A stretch of DNA of 64,000 nt, from assembly GCF_016134045.1 (NCBI RefSeq), contig NZ_CP065915.1:1364001-1428000 (forward strand), given 5' to 3'. The position numbers and the translations under genes were made by a program. The stretch comes from Pelagovum pacificum (lineage in GTDB: Bacteria; Pseudomonadota; Alphaproteobacteria; Rhodobacterales; Rhodobacteraceae). Below are positions 1 through 9,110 of this stretch, piece by piece; positions within the stretch are counted from its first letter, which is position 1, and the number at the start of each line of letters is the position of its first letter. Under the pieces are notes generated by a model. The model did not search any database. It had not been told where the DNA came from and was given only the letters and a program-made list of their open reading frames with translations.

Positions 1-27
1 CTGAAGACTGAAGAGGAGACGGATCTT

Positions 28-1056
28 TTGCTGGAAGGCCTACCACTCGTGGCCGTTTTCGGGCTTTTTGCCCTGAGCGGCGTCATCATCCTTTTGCTCG
101 GTGTGCGGATGACGGGCATCGCCGATCGCATCGCAGACCTGACCGGATGGGGGGAGGCCGTCGTCGGTGGCGTCCTCCTTGGCGCGGCCACGTCCCTGTC
201 TGGCACCGTCGTTTCTATCAGTGCGGCGCTCGACGGGCGGGCGTCTCTCGCCTTTTCCAACGGGGTCGGCGGCATCGCCGCGCAGACCGCGTTCCTCGCC
301 ATCGCGGACATGACGCACCGCCGTGCCAATCTCGAACATACAGCGGCGGAGATCACCAACCTCTTCCAGGCCGCGCTGCTTATGGTGCTGCTGGCGATCC
401 CGATGTTGGCGTGGTCGGCGCCGGAGTTCACGGTCTTCGCCATTCACCCGGCCTCCGTCCTGCTCATCATCGTTTACGCGGTCGGGGTCCACGCGACGAG
501 CCGGGCGCGGCACGCACCGATGTGGAAGCCGGTCAAGACGCGCGAGACGCGCGAGGACGACCCCGACGAGGAGCCGCACCGCGAGAACGCCACGCGCATC
601 GTGCTGGTCTTCCTCGGCCTGATGGTAATCATGGGGCTGGCCGGCTACGTCATCGCGCAGTCCGCGGTCGAGATCGTCACCCGGCTCGGCGCGTCGGAGA
701 CGATCGTCGGGGCGTTGATGACGGCGGTCGTGACCTCGCTGCCGGAACTCGTCACCACGCTGGCCGCTGTGCGGCGCGGCGCCATGCAGCTGGCGCTCGG
801 CGGGATCATCGGTGGCAACACCTTCGACACGCTGTTCCTGTCGCTGTCCGACTTCGCCTACCGGGACGGGTCGCTCTACCACGCCATCGGGCGGCCGGAT
901 TTCCTGTGGCTCACCGTGGGCATGTTGATGACCGGCGTGCTGCTGATGGGGCTGATCCTGCGGGAGAAGGATGGACCGTTCCGCATCGGTACGGAGAGCG
1001 TCCTGATGCTGCTGATCTACGCCGGGGCGATTGCGGTGCAGATCAGCGTCGGGTAG
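28..1056 (+). CDS. Calcium/sodium exchanger family (CaCA) membrane protein
   Basis: This is an inner-membrane cation antiporter of the Ca2+/cation exchanger superfamily, which normally trades Ca2+ against Na+ or H+. The 342-aa protein has about ten hydrophobic segments split by a charged cytoplasmic loop (residues about 165-190), with two inverted alpha repeats at about 47-92 and 227-270. The second repeat keeps the expected SLPE and GGNTFDT signatures. The first has TSLSGT where the family has an acidic TSLPE-type motif, so one canonical ion-binding carboxylate appears to be missing, and transport stoichiometry or activity may differ. The start is TTG with a GAGGAG-type ribosome site about ten bases upstream; no ATG lies near. 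It stands just before a DUF6314 gene on the same strand with a 10-base gap. Confidence 0.8.
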   Translation: MLEGLPLVAVFGLFALSGVIILLLGVRMTGIADRIADLTGWGEAVVGGVLLGAATSLSGTVVSISAALDGRASLAFSNGVGGIAAQTAFLAIADMTHRRANLEHTAAEITNLFQAALLMVLLAIPMLAWSAPEFTVFAIHPASVLLIIVYAVGVHATSRARHAPMWKPVKTRETREDDPDEEPHRENATRIVLVFLGLMVIMGLAGYVIAQSAVEIVTRLGASETIVGALMTAVVTSLPELVTTLAAVRRGAMQLALGGIIGGNTFDTLFLSLSDFAYRDGSLYHAIGRPDFLWLTVGMLMTGVLLMGLILREKDGPFRIGTESVLMLLIYAGAIAVQISVG

Positions 1057-1066
1057 CCGTTCGCCG

Positions 1067-1477
1067 ATGGATCTGTCGGCATTCCAAGGTGACTGGAGCC
1101 TCGACCGCGAGGTCGAGGATTACCGGAGCGGGGAGACGTCCGCCTTTGGCGGAACGGCCCGGTTCCGGGCCGTCGCCGATGGTCTGGACCTGATCGAGGA
1201 AGGGCGCTGGACGCGCGCCTCCTGGGGGGCTCTGGCGGCATCGCGCCGGTATATCTGGCGACGGGACGGCGAAGGTATCGAGGTGCTCTACGCCGATGGC
1301 CGGCCGTTTCATCGCTTCATCCCGGCCGGGCATGCGCCGGTCGAGGCGCTGCATCACTGCGAGCCGGACATTTACGAGGTGACTTACCGGTTCGACCTCC
1401 CCGACAGCTGGTCGGCGGAGTGGCGCGTGCGCGGGCCGGCCAAGGATTACCTGTCCCGCACGATCTATCGGCGCTGA
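1067..1477 (+). CDS. DUF6314 family protein
   Basis: A 136-aa soluble protein of the DUF6314 family, common as a single small gene in Rhodobacterales. I know of no established function. The sequence opens with a short helix-like LSAFQGDWSLDR motif and has a lipocalin/FABP-like alternation of beta strands, with conserved-looking GTARF, YIWRR and HHCEPDIYEV stretches. No signal peptide or membrane segment is visible. The ATG at 1067 is chosen over an upstream TTG at 1031, because the upstream extension lies inside the exchanger gene and is low-complexity. It follows the exchanger gene closely and may be cotranscribed with it. Function is unassigned. Confidence 0.75.
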   Translation: MDLSAFQGDWSLDREVEDYRSGETSAFGGTARFRAVADGLDLIEEGRWTRASWGALAASRRYIWRRDGEGIEVLYADGRPFHRFIPAGHAPVEALHHCEPDIYEVTYRFDLPDSWSAEWRVRGPAKDYLSRTIYRR

Positions 1478-1550
1478 GCCTCGACGCACCTTGCGGGCGG
1501 CAGTCGCATCGGGCAAAACGTCAATGACTTCATTCAGGAAAGGGTGGCAC

Positions 1551-2150
1551 ATGGCTCTTGCAATGACGGACAAGGTTCTCGCCGACGCGGTGTGGCCTTC
1601 TGAGGCCGAGGGACGCTCCAAGCTCCTGCGGCAGGCGGCCCTTGTGGCGGGCGGCATCCTCTTCATGATCCTCGCCTCGAAGATCCGTGTCCCGATGTGG
1701 CCGGTGCCGGTGACGATGCAGACCTTCGGGGCACTGACCGTCGGTGCCGTGCTCGGCGCGCGGCTCGGCCTCGTGTCGATGTTCGGCTACCTCGCGCTCG
1801 GCGCGCTCGGCATGCAGGTCTTCACCGGTGAGACGGCGGGCCTTGGCTACATGGTCGGGCCGACCGGTGGTTACCTCGTCGGCTTCGCCTTCGCCGCGTG
1901 GGCCATGGGCGCGCTGTCGCGCCGTGGCTGGGACCGCTCCGTCGGCGGCATGGTCGGCGCGCTGCTTATCGGCAACGCCATCATCTACGCCGTCGGCGTT
2001 CCGTGGATGGCCTACCTGTTCGCCGCAGAGCGCGGCATGGGCTGGGTGATCGAGTGGGGCTTCACCAAGTTCCTCATCGGCGACGCGCTGAAGCTGGCGC
2101 TGGCCGCGATGATTTTGCCGGCAGCCTGGCGCTTCGCGGCACGTCGCTGA
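1551..2150 (+). CDS. bioY: Biotin transporter BioY
   Basis: BioY is the membrane S component that binds biotin, either alone or with the BioMN energising module of an ECF-type importer. The 199-aa protein has six hydrophobic segments. It shows the family landmarks: the RVPMWPVPVTMQTFG segment after the first helix, the repeated G-A-RLG region, and GPTGGYLVGF in the middle. The ATG at 1551 follows an AGGAAAGG ribosome site 7 bases upstream; ORFs extended upstream lack one. No bioM or bioN is next to it, as is usual in solo-BioY alphaproteobacteria. A strong hairpin terminator follows at 2180-2203. I did not see a convincing BioR box upstream. Confidence 0.93.
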   Translation: MALAMTDKVLADAVWPSEAEGRSKLLRQAALVAGGILFMILASKIRVPMWPVPVTMQTFGALTVGAVLGARLGLVSMFGYLALGALGMQVFTGETAGLGYMVGPTGGYLVGFAFAAWAMGALSRRGWDRSVGGMVGALLIGNAIIYAVGVPWMAYLFAAERGMGWVIEWGFTKFLIGDALKLALAAMILPAAWRFAARR

Positions 2151-2179
2151 CATCTTCGGCGTGACGGTTTTTTCGGAAA

Positions 2180-2203
2180 GGCGCGGAGCATCGGCTCCGC
2201 GCC
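2180..2203 (+). terminator. Rho-independent terminator after bioY
   Basis: GGCGCGGAGC and GCTCCGCGCC form a perfect 10-bp stem around the loop ATCG, followed directly by TTTTCTCTTT. It would end bioY transcription before the next gene at 2226. Confidence 0.85.
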
Positions 2204-2225
2204 TTTTCTCTTTCGGGGACAGCTG

Positions 2226-3131
2226 ATGATCCGGGCGATCCGCAGCCTCGTGCTGCTTGCGACCTGCCTTTGTGCGCTGGCGATCGGCGCATCCTACCTA
2301 GGGCGGTGGCACGGGGCAGGAGACTCGGTTGCCGTCTTCCGGTTCGAGCTGTCGCTTCTGCTGCTCGTGGGCTCCGCAGTGCTGGCTGGTCTCGGGCCGC
2401 GCGGGGGCGCGGTGACCGGCCTGGTGCTGGCGCTCGTCGCGGGTGGTCCGATCGCGCTTGGCATGGCGCGGACTGGTGTAGCGCCTGATGGGCCAGCCGT
2501 GACGCTCTACCAGAAGAACCTGCTCTATCTCGGGCTCGAGCAGCAGGCGATCATCGGCGACATCCTCGCCGCCGCACCGGATGTCGTGACGCTGGAGGAA
2601 GTCTCTCCGGCCAACCGGCCCGTGGTCGAGGCGCTGCGCGGGGAGTATCCATCCGTGACGCTCTGCCCGTTTTCCGGCGCCGGCGCCGGCGACGTCGCCG
2701 TGCTGAGCCGCTATCCCATGGTCGACGGATCGTCCGTTTGCGCGCCGGGTCTTGCGGCGATGACGGTGCGGCGTGACGACGGCACGGAACTGACCGTTGC
2801 CGGACTTCACCTGTTCTGGCCGTGGCCCTACGAGCAGAGGGCGCAGGTTGCAGAAATCCTCGGTACTCTTCGCGATCTCGATGCACCGGTACTGTTGGCA
2901 GGGGACTTCAACATGGTGCCGTGGTCATGGTCGCTGCGCAGCATCGGTCGGGCGTCGGGTTCGCACCGCGTGGGGCCGGTGGAGAAAACCATCGACCGGG
3001 GCAGTCGCCTTCTGCGGCTGAGGATCGACCACGTGCTTGCGCCCGATGGCTGGACCGGCACGGTGGAGCGGCGGCCGCGGTTCGGCTCGGACCACTACGG
3101 GCTGCTGGCCACGGTGGGAGACGAGGAATGA
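2226..3131 (+). CDS. Endonuclease/exonuclease/phosphatase family protein, membrane-anchored
   Basis: A 301-aa protein of the EEP superfamily (DNase I/AP endonuclease/sphingomyelinase fold). The first ~85 residues hold three hydrophobic segments, so the catalytic domain is probably anchored in the inner membrane and faces the periplasm. The EEP domain runs from about residue 90 (VTLYQKNLLY) to the end. It includes the metal-binding Glu in VTLEEVSP, the active-site LLAGDFNMVPWS motif, and the C-terminal SDHYGLLATV motif with the catalytic His. The exact substrate (nucleic acid, phospholipid or phosphoester) cannot be told. GGGGACAG precedes the ATG. Its stop overlaps the next start in an ATGA, so the two genes are translationally coupled. 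Confidence 0.82.
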   Translation: MIRAIRSLVLLATCLCALAIGASYLGRWHGAGDSVAVFRFELSLLLLVGSAVLAGLGPRGGAVTGLVLALVAGGPIALGMARTGVAPDGPAVTLYQKNLLYLGLEQQAIIGDILAAAPDVVTLEEVSPANRPVVEALRGEYPSVTLCPFSGAGAGDVAVLSRYPMVDGSSVCAPGLAAMTVRRDDGTELTVAGLHLFWPWPYEQRAQVAEILGTLRDLDAPVLLAGDFNMVPWSWSLRSIGRASGSHRVGPVEKTIDRGSRLLRLRIDHVLAPDGWTGTVERRPRFGSDHYGLLATVGDEE

Positions 3132-3850
3132 TCCTGCAGGACCACATGCCTGAGGAGCTGCGCCTCGCGGCGGCGAACCGGTTGCCCAAGATGGCGCCGG
3201 TCCGCGGGGCGTGGGTTCAGGTCGACGGCACCTATGCGGCCCAGATCGCCGAGCGGCAGCGGCTTGCCGCGTTGCACGGCGAGGCGGTCCAGAGGATCGA
3301 GCCGGGGGCGGAAGACGCCGTCGCGGAGCTGTTCGATCTCGTGCTCGACACGCTTGCCGATGACGCCCGGTTCGGCCGCGCAGGAACAGCGATCGTCACG
3401 CCCGACGGCAGACAGGTCGAGCCCGACCGAGGCAAGCCGTTCGAGACGTTGAACGCGCTTCTGAGTGAAGACCTCTGCCTGCTCGACAAGCGGGGCGAGG
3501 AGCATGTGCTCATCGCCGCCTCGCTCTGTTTTCCGGCGGGCTGGACGCTGGCGCAGAAGATCGGCCGGCCCCTGATGCGGATTCACCAGCCCGTGCCGCC
3601 TTATGACGATGACATCGGCCGTCGGGTGCAGCGGTTCTTCGACGGCGTCCGGCCGGGGCAGCCGCTCTGGCGGGCGAACCTGCACGGCTATTCCAGACCG
3701 GACCTCTACTTGCCGCTTCGCGAGGATGAGCCGAAGGCGAAGATCTCCGCCACCCCGGCCTATTGGCGCAGCGAGCGGCAAACCGTACTGCGCCTGCCGC
3801 GAACTGGCGCGGTGCTGTTTGCGATCCACACGGTCGTGGTCGCGGCTTAG
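3128..3850 (+). CDS. Heme-dependent oxidative N-demethylase family protein (DUF3445)
   Basis: A 240-aa protein of the DUF3445 family, of which some members are heme-containing oxidative N-demethylases. Family features visible are the DGRQVEPDRGKPFETLNALLSEDLC-type region (residues about 95-118, described here only in part), CFPAGWTLAQKIGRPL, and the IHQPVPPYDDD motif near residue 160. The start ATG at 3128 overlaps the previous stop (ATGA); longer upstream readings run through the EEP gene in another frame and are rejected. The substrate is unknown, although dimethylamine-type metabolism is a known role of the family. It converges with a small minus-strand gene, sharing four terminal bases. 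Confidence 0.8.
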   Translation: MILQDHMPEELRLAAANRLPKMAPVRGAWVQVDGTYAAQIAERQRLAALHGEAVQRIEPGAEDAVAELFDLVLDTLADDARFGRAGTAIVTPDGRQVEPDRGKPFETLNALLSEDLCLLDKRGEEHVLIAASLCFPAGWTLAQKIGRPLMRIHQPVPPYDDDIGRRVQRFFDGVRPGQPLWRANLHGYSRPDLYLPLREDEPKAKISATPAYWRSERQTVLRLPRTGAVLFAIHTVVVAA

Positions 3851-4152
3851 GCGAGCTGCAAGGCCACGTAGACCACGGTCACCACGATCACGAGACGCCA
3901 GAGAAAACGGAGGACGCGGATCGCCCGCTCGCGACTGCTGCGCCGCGCCGTCGTCGGGGCAGGCTGGGGGATCGGAGCGGGCCGGGGTCCGGTTTCGGGC
4001 CGGCCCCACGGGCTCTGTTTCGGAGACACGGCGGCGGTTTCTCTGGACCGAGAGCCCGGCAGCGCGCGCGGGTTGCCAATTCTGATCCGCTGGTCGCCGC
4101 CGGGGCGGGCCTTCGGGCGGTAGCGGACGTCGAGGGGATGGTATTCGCGCAT
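3847..4152 (-). CDS. Small hypothetical protein with C-terminal membrane anchor
   Basis: A 101-aa protein that I do not recognise. It has a basic, proline-rich N-terminal half beginning MREYHPLDVRYRP and one hydrophobic segment at the extreme C-terminus (LVIVVTVVYVALQLA), the shape of a tail-anchored protein. The ATG at 4152 is preferred because the conserved-looking opening starts there; an in-frame ATG at 4200 would overlap the glnA terminator region. Small proteins of this layout occur in Rhodobacterales without assigned function. It is convergent with the DUF3445 gene. Confidence 0.5.
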   Translation of the reverse strand: MREYHPLDVRYRPKARPGGDQRIRIGNPRALPGSRSRETAAVSPKQSPWGRPETGPRPAPIPQPAPTTARRSSRERAIRVLRFLWRLVIVVTVVYVALQLA

Positions 4153-4206
4153 GGCCCGCAGCCTAGCGTCAGGCCGGCCTCGCGCAAGGCGTCCCGGCAC
4201 AAGAAA

Positions 4207-4232
4207 AAGGGGCGCCCGCAGGGGCGCCCCTT
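4207..4232 (-). terminator. Rho-independent terminator of glnBA
   Basis: AAGGGGCGCCC (4207-4217) and GGGCGCCCCTT (4222-4232) form an 11-bp stem around a 4-base loop. On the minus strand it is followed by TTTCTTG, 22 bases after the glnA stop codon. Confidence 0.88.
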
Positions 4233-4254
4233 CTCGTGCAACTGCTGCTCGGGA

Positions 4255-5661
4255 TTAGCAGGAGTAGTAGAGCTTGAACTCGATCGGGTGCGGCGTGTGC
4301 TCGTAGGCGTAGACTTCTTCCCACTTGAGATCGCAGTAACCGTCGATCTGGTCCTTGGTGAAGACGTTGCCCTTCAGCAGGAACTCGTGGTCGGCCTGCA
4401 GCTCGTCGAGCGCCTCGCGCAGGGATGCGCAGACGGTCGGGATTTCCGCCAGTTCTTCCGGCGGCAGGTCGTAGAGGTCCTTGTCCGAGGACGGGCCCGG
4501 ATCGATCTTGTTCTCGATGCCGTCAAGGCCGGCCATCAGCAGGGCCGCGAAGCACAGGTAGGGGTTCGCCGACGGGTCGGGGAAACGGGCTTCGACGCGC
4601 TTGGCCTTCGGGGATTCCGCCCACGGAATACGCACGCAGCCGGAGCGGTTGCGGGCGGAGTAAGCGCGCAGAACCGGGGCTTCGAAGCCGGGGATCAGGC
4701 GCTTGTAGGAGTTGGTGGACGGGTTCGTGAAGGCGTTGAGCGCCTTGGCGTGCTTCAGGATGCCGCCGATGAACCACAGGGCCTCGTCGGAGAGGTCGGC
4801 GTACTTGTCACCCGCGAAGAGCGGCTTGCCGTCCTTCCAGATGGACATGTTCACGTGCATGCCGGTGCCGTTGTCGCCAGCGACCGGCTTGGGCATGAAA
4901 GTCGCCGACTTGCCGTAGGCCTGCGCGACGTTGTGGATGACGTACTTGTACTTCTGAAGTTCGTCGGCCTGCTTGGTCAGCGAGTCGAAGACGAGGCCGA
5001 GTTCGTGCTGACAGGACGCCACCTCGTGGTGGTGCTTGTCGGTCTTCATGCCGATCTTCTTCATCGTCGACAGCATCTCGGAACGGATGTCCTGGCCGTC
5101 GTCGATCGGGTTCACCGGGAAGTAGCCGCCCTTGACGCCGGGACGGTGGCCGGTGTTGCCCATCTCGTATTCGGTGTCGGTGTTCCAGGCAGCGTCGAGC
5201 GCGTCGACCTGGTAGCTGACCTTGTTCATCGAGACGGAGTAGCGAACATCGTCGAACAGGAAGAACTCGGCTTCCGGGCCCATGAACGCGGTGTCGCCGA
5301 TGCCGGAGGACTTGAGGTAAGCCTCGGCCAGCAGGGCGGTGCCGCGCGGGTCACGGTTGTAGGGTTCCATCGTGTCGGGCTCGACGACCGTGCAGTGCAG
5401 GCAGATCGTCTTCTCGGCGTAGAACGGGTCGATGTAGACGCTCTCGGTGTCGGGCATGAGTTTCATGTCCGATTGGTCGATCGACTTCCAGCCAGCGATC
5501 GAGGAGCCGTCGAACATGAAGCCCTCTTCGAGGAAATCCTCGTCGACTTCATGCGACATGACCGTCACGTGCTGCAGTTTGCCGCGCGGATCGGTGAAGC
5601 GGATGTCGACATACTCGACTTCCTCGTCCTTGATCAGCTTGAGAACGTCTTTGATACTCAT
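4255..5661 (-). CDS. glnA: Type I glutamine synthetase
   Basis: GlnA makes glutamine from glutamate, ammonia and ATP, and is the main ammonia-assimilating enzyme. The 468-aa length is typical of the dodecameric GSI-beta enzymes. Signature segments are present: FDGSSIAGW (50-58), GPEAEFF (128-134), [16 protein letters not shown] (259-273), [10 protein letters not shown] (313-322) and NRSGCVRIP (338-346). Tyr397 in [10 protein letters not shown] is the expected GlnE adenylylation site, so activity should be controlled by covalent modification. It lies 42 bases downstream of glnB on the same strand, the usual alphaproteobacterial glnBA operon, and ends in a strong terminator. Confidence 0.97.
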   Translation of the reverse strand: MSIKDVLKLIKDEEVEYVDIRFTDPRGKLQHVTVMSHEVDEDFLEEGFMFDGSSIAGWKSIDQSDMKLMPDTESVYIDPFYAEKTICLHCTVVEPDTMEPYNRDPRGTALLAEAYLKSSGIGDTAFMGPEAEFFLFDDVRYSVSMNKVSYQVDALDAAWNTDTEYEMGNTGHRPGVKGGYFPVNPIDDGQDIRSEMLSTMKKIGMKTDKHHHEVASCQHELGLVFDSLTKQADELQKYKYVIHNVAQAYGKSATFMPKPVAGDNGTGMHVNMSIWKDGKPLFAGDKYADLSDEALWFIGGILKHAKALNAFTNPSTNSYKRLIPGFEAPVLRAYSARNRSGCVRIPWAESPKAKRVEARFPDPSANPYLCFAALLMAGLDGIENKIDPGPSSDKDLYDLPPEELAEIPTVCASLREALDELQADHEFLLKGNVFTKDQIDGYCDLKWEEVYAYEHTPHPIEFKLYYSC

Positions 5662-5703
5662 CTGAGCCTTTCCCCTTATTGGATTGTCTTACCGGTCGTC
5701 GGA

Positions 5704-7781
<2,078 letters not shown>

Positions 7782-7859
7782 AGCGGCGGACGCCGCTCGC
7801 CTTTGGCGTCGCCCCGCCCGCCGTCCCGCGAACTCGGTCGGGTGTCCGGAAACGAGAAA

Positions 7860-7880
7860 CGCCGCCCGATAAGGGCGGCG
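7860..7880 (-). terminator. Rho-independent terminator of the Hint-domain gene
   Basis: CGCCGCCC and GGGCGGCG form an 8-bp stem with a GATAA loop. On the minus strand it is followed by TTTCTCGTTTC, 25 bases past the stop of the Hint protein gene. Confidence 0.75.
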
Positions 7881-7905
7881 CTGTCTGCTGTGGAGAGGCG
7901 GGGGC

Positions 7906-8382
7906 TCAGCCGGCCGAGGCGACCTCGAGACCGTTGGCGTAGAGAATATGTTGCTGGTCGAAGACGAGGTCGTAGACGCGGACCATCTTCTTCTCGCCCT
8001 CGGCGATGAATTCACCGTCGATCAGGCGACGGACCGGCACGAGGGCCGACTTGGAGCCGAACATCGCTTCGGCGCGCCAGTCGCGGATATGGACCATTGC
8101 GCCAGGGGGAAGGATCATGTCCTCGTCCGGGCGGGAGTGGCCGAGCGAGCCGGCCTTCACGCGGACCGCCATCACCTCGACCTCGGTCACGCGGACGTCG
8201 CGGAGAACGGCCACGCCGGTATCGCGGGTGATGATCCGGTCGCCGACCGTGAGGTGGTCGACAGGCATCTCGCCGTCCATGGTCATCACGGTCGTTCCGG
8301 CGAACAGGCCGGAAATATCCGCACTGGAGAATTGGTCGATGAGACCGGCGCCGAGGGCGCGCGACTGCGTATCCAGGTCCAT
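7906..8382 (-). CDS. Hint_2 (Hedgehog/intein-like) domain protein
   Basis: A 158-aa protein with a Hint_2 domain, a family very common in Rhodobacterales, often at the C-terminus of larger secreted proteins. The domain starts at about residue 27 (LFAGTTVMTMDGEMPVDHL) with the usual GDRIITRDTG block. It ends with the FDQQHILYANGLEVAS block that replaces the intein-type HRLV segment. The usual leading Cys or Ser nucleophile of self-processing domains is not at the domain start, so self-cleavage is doubtful. The ATG at 8382 is used because a longer reading would run through the tRNA gene. It is a stand-alone short form with its own terminator. The biological role is unknown. Confidence 0.75.
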   Translation of the reverse strand: MDLDTQSRALGAGLIDQFSSADISGLFAGTTVMTMDGEMPVDHLTVGDRIITRDTGVAVLRDVRVTEVEVMAVRVKAGSLGHSRPDEDMILPPGAMVHIRDWRAEAMFGSKSALVPVRRLIDGEFIAEGEKKMVRVYDLVFDQQHILYANGLEVASAG

Positions 8383-8549
8383 GGCGAGTTTCCCGCTCTT
8401 GGTATGTGTCTGCCTCTTATTGACGCCACAATATGTCAAAAAAGAGTTCACGTCATGCCATTTGCGGGGCCTGTTCGGGGCTCGATTCGTCAGAACTTCG
8501 CCACATTTGACTTGAACGATGCCGCAACACGCGCGAGAGGGTGCGTGAT

Positions 8550-8633
8550 GCGGGTGTGGCGGAACTGGTAGACGCACCAGATTTAGGTTCTGGCGCCTTT
8601 GGCGTGGAGGTTCGAGTCCTCTCACCCGCACCA
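8550..8633 (+). tRNA. tRNA-Leu (anticodon UAG)
   Basis: The acceptor stem GCGGGTG (8550-8556) pairs with CACCCGC (8623-8629), with discriminator A and an encoded CCA (8631-8633). The anticodon arm is CCAGA-TTTAGGT-TCTGG, giving anticodon TAG. A long variable arm (GGCGCCTTTGGCGT) marks it as a class II leucine tRNA, and GGTTCGAGTCC forms the T arm. Its 3' end is also the repeated att-like sequence of the downstream island. Confidence 0.96.
8616..8633 (+). repeat. Candidate attL core (tRNA-Leu 3' end)
   Basis: The 18 bases GTCCTCTCACCCGCACCA, the 3' end of tRNA-Leu, recur exactly at 48514-48531 in the same orientation. Tyrosine-recombinase islands commonly integrate at tRNA 3' ends and leave such direct repeats. 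Confidence 0.6.
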
Positions 8634-8716
8634 CTTTGAAATGATTTGAGAATTTTCGGATTTCGGGATTTTTCCGCGAACGGCCTAGTGCGGGTTTCCC
8701 AATTCGATTCCCAGGT

Positions 8717-8956
8717 TCATGCTCCGCTCCCGTTCTGTTCTCGACGATTCTGCCCGGCTCGGCTGAGGCGCTTCTGGTTCGCAGCGGCTCTATTTTTCTG
8801 CACCATCGCGAGCGTCTTCTGTCCCGTGACCGCCTGGACCTCGCTGTCCCTGCATCCCGCCTCGGCGGGCGCGACGGCGGCGTTGTAGCGCCAACCATGG
8901 ATCACGTAGTCGGTCGCCCAAGGTCGCGTCATGTCAGCCACGTTTATTTTCCACAT
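8717..8956 (-). pseudogene. Tyrosine recombinase (integrase) C-terminal remnant
   Basis: The minus-strand reading of this 79-codon stretch matches the last part of phage/island integrases. The box-II HxxR motif is seen as HGWR, then EAGCRDSEVQAVTG, KTLAMVQKNRAAANQKRLSR and a short polar tail. The catalytic Tyr expected between the K and R of the MVxxY-R segment is replaced by Asn (VQKNRA), and the N-terminal two thirds of the protein is absent, so it cannot work as a recombinase. It lies 83 bases from the tRNA-Leu 3' end and points toward it, the classical place for the integrase of a tRNA-borne island. Confidence 0.68.
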
Positions 8957-9110
8957 CGTTCAACGGCAAACGTGAACCTGCGCTGTCTCGTGGATGCCGC
9001 CCCCGAACTTCCTCGCTGAGAATGGGGCTAAAAAACCGCCCCGAGGCGGCTGTTGAACGACGCGGAACTCCGCAATCGTGGAAGCGTTTGTTCCCAAAGG
9101 GGAGACCGAC

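Noticed and set aside
7906..8898. 330-aa version of the Hint protein
   Set aside because: It would read through the tRNA-Leu gene on the other strand; the Hint gene has a sensible ATG at 8382.
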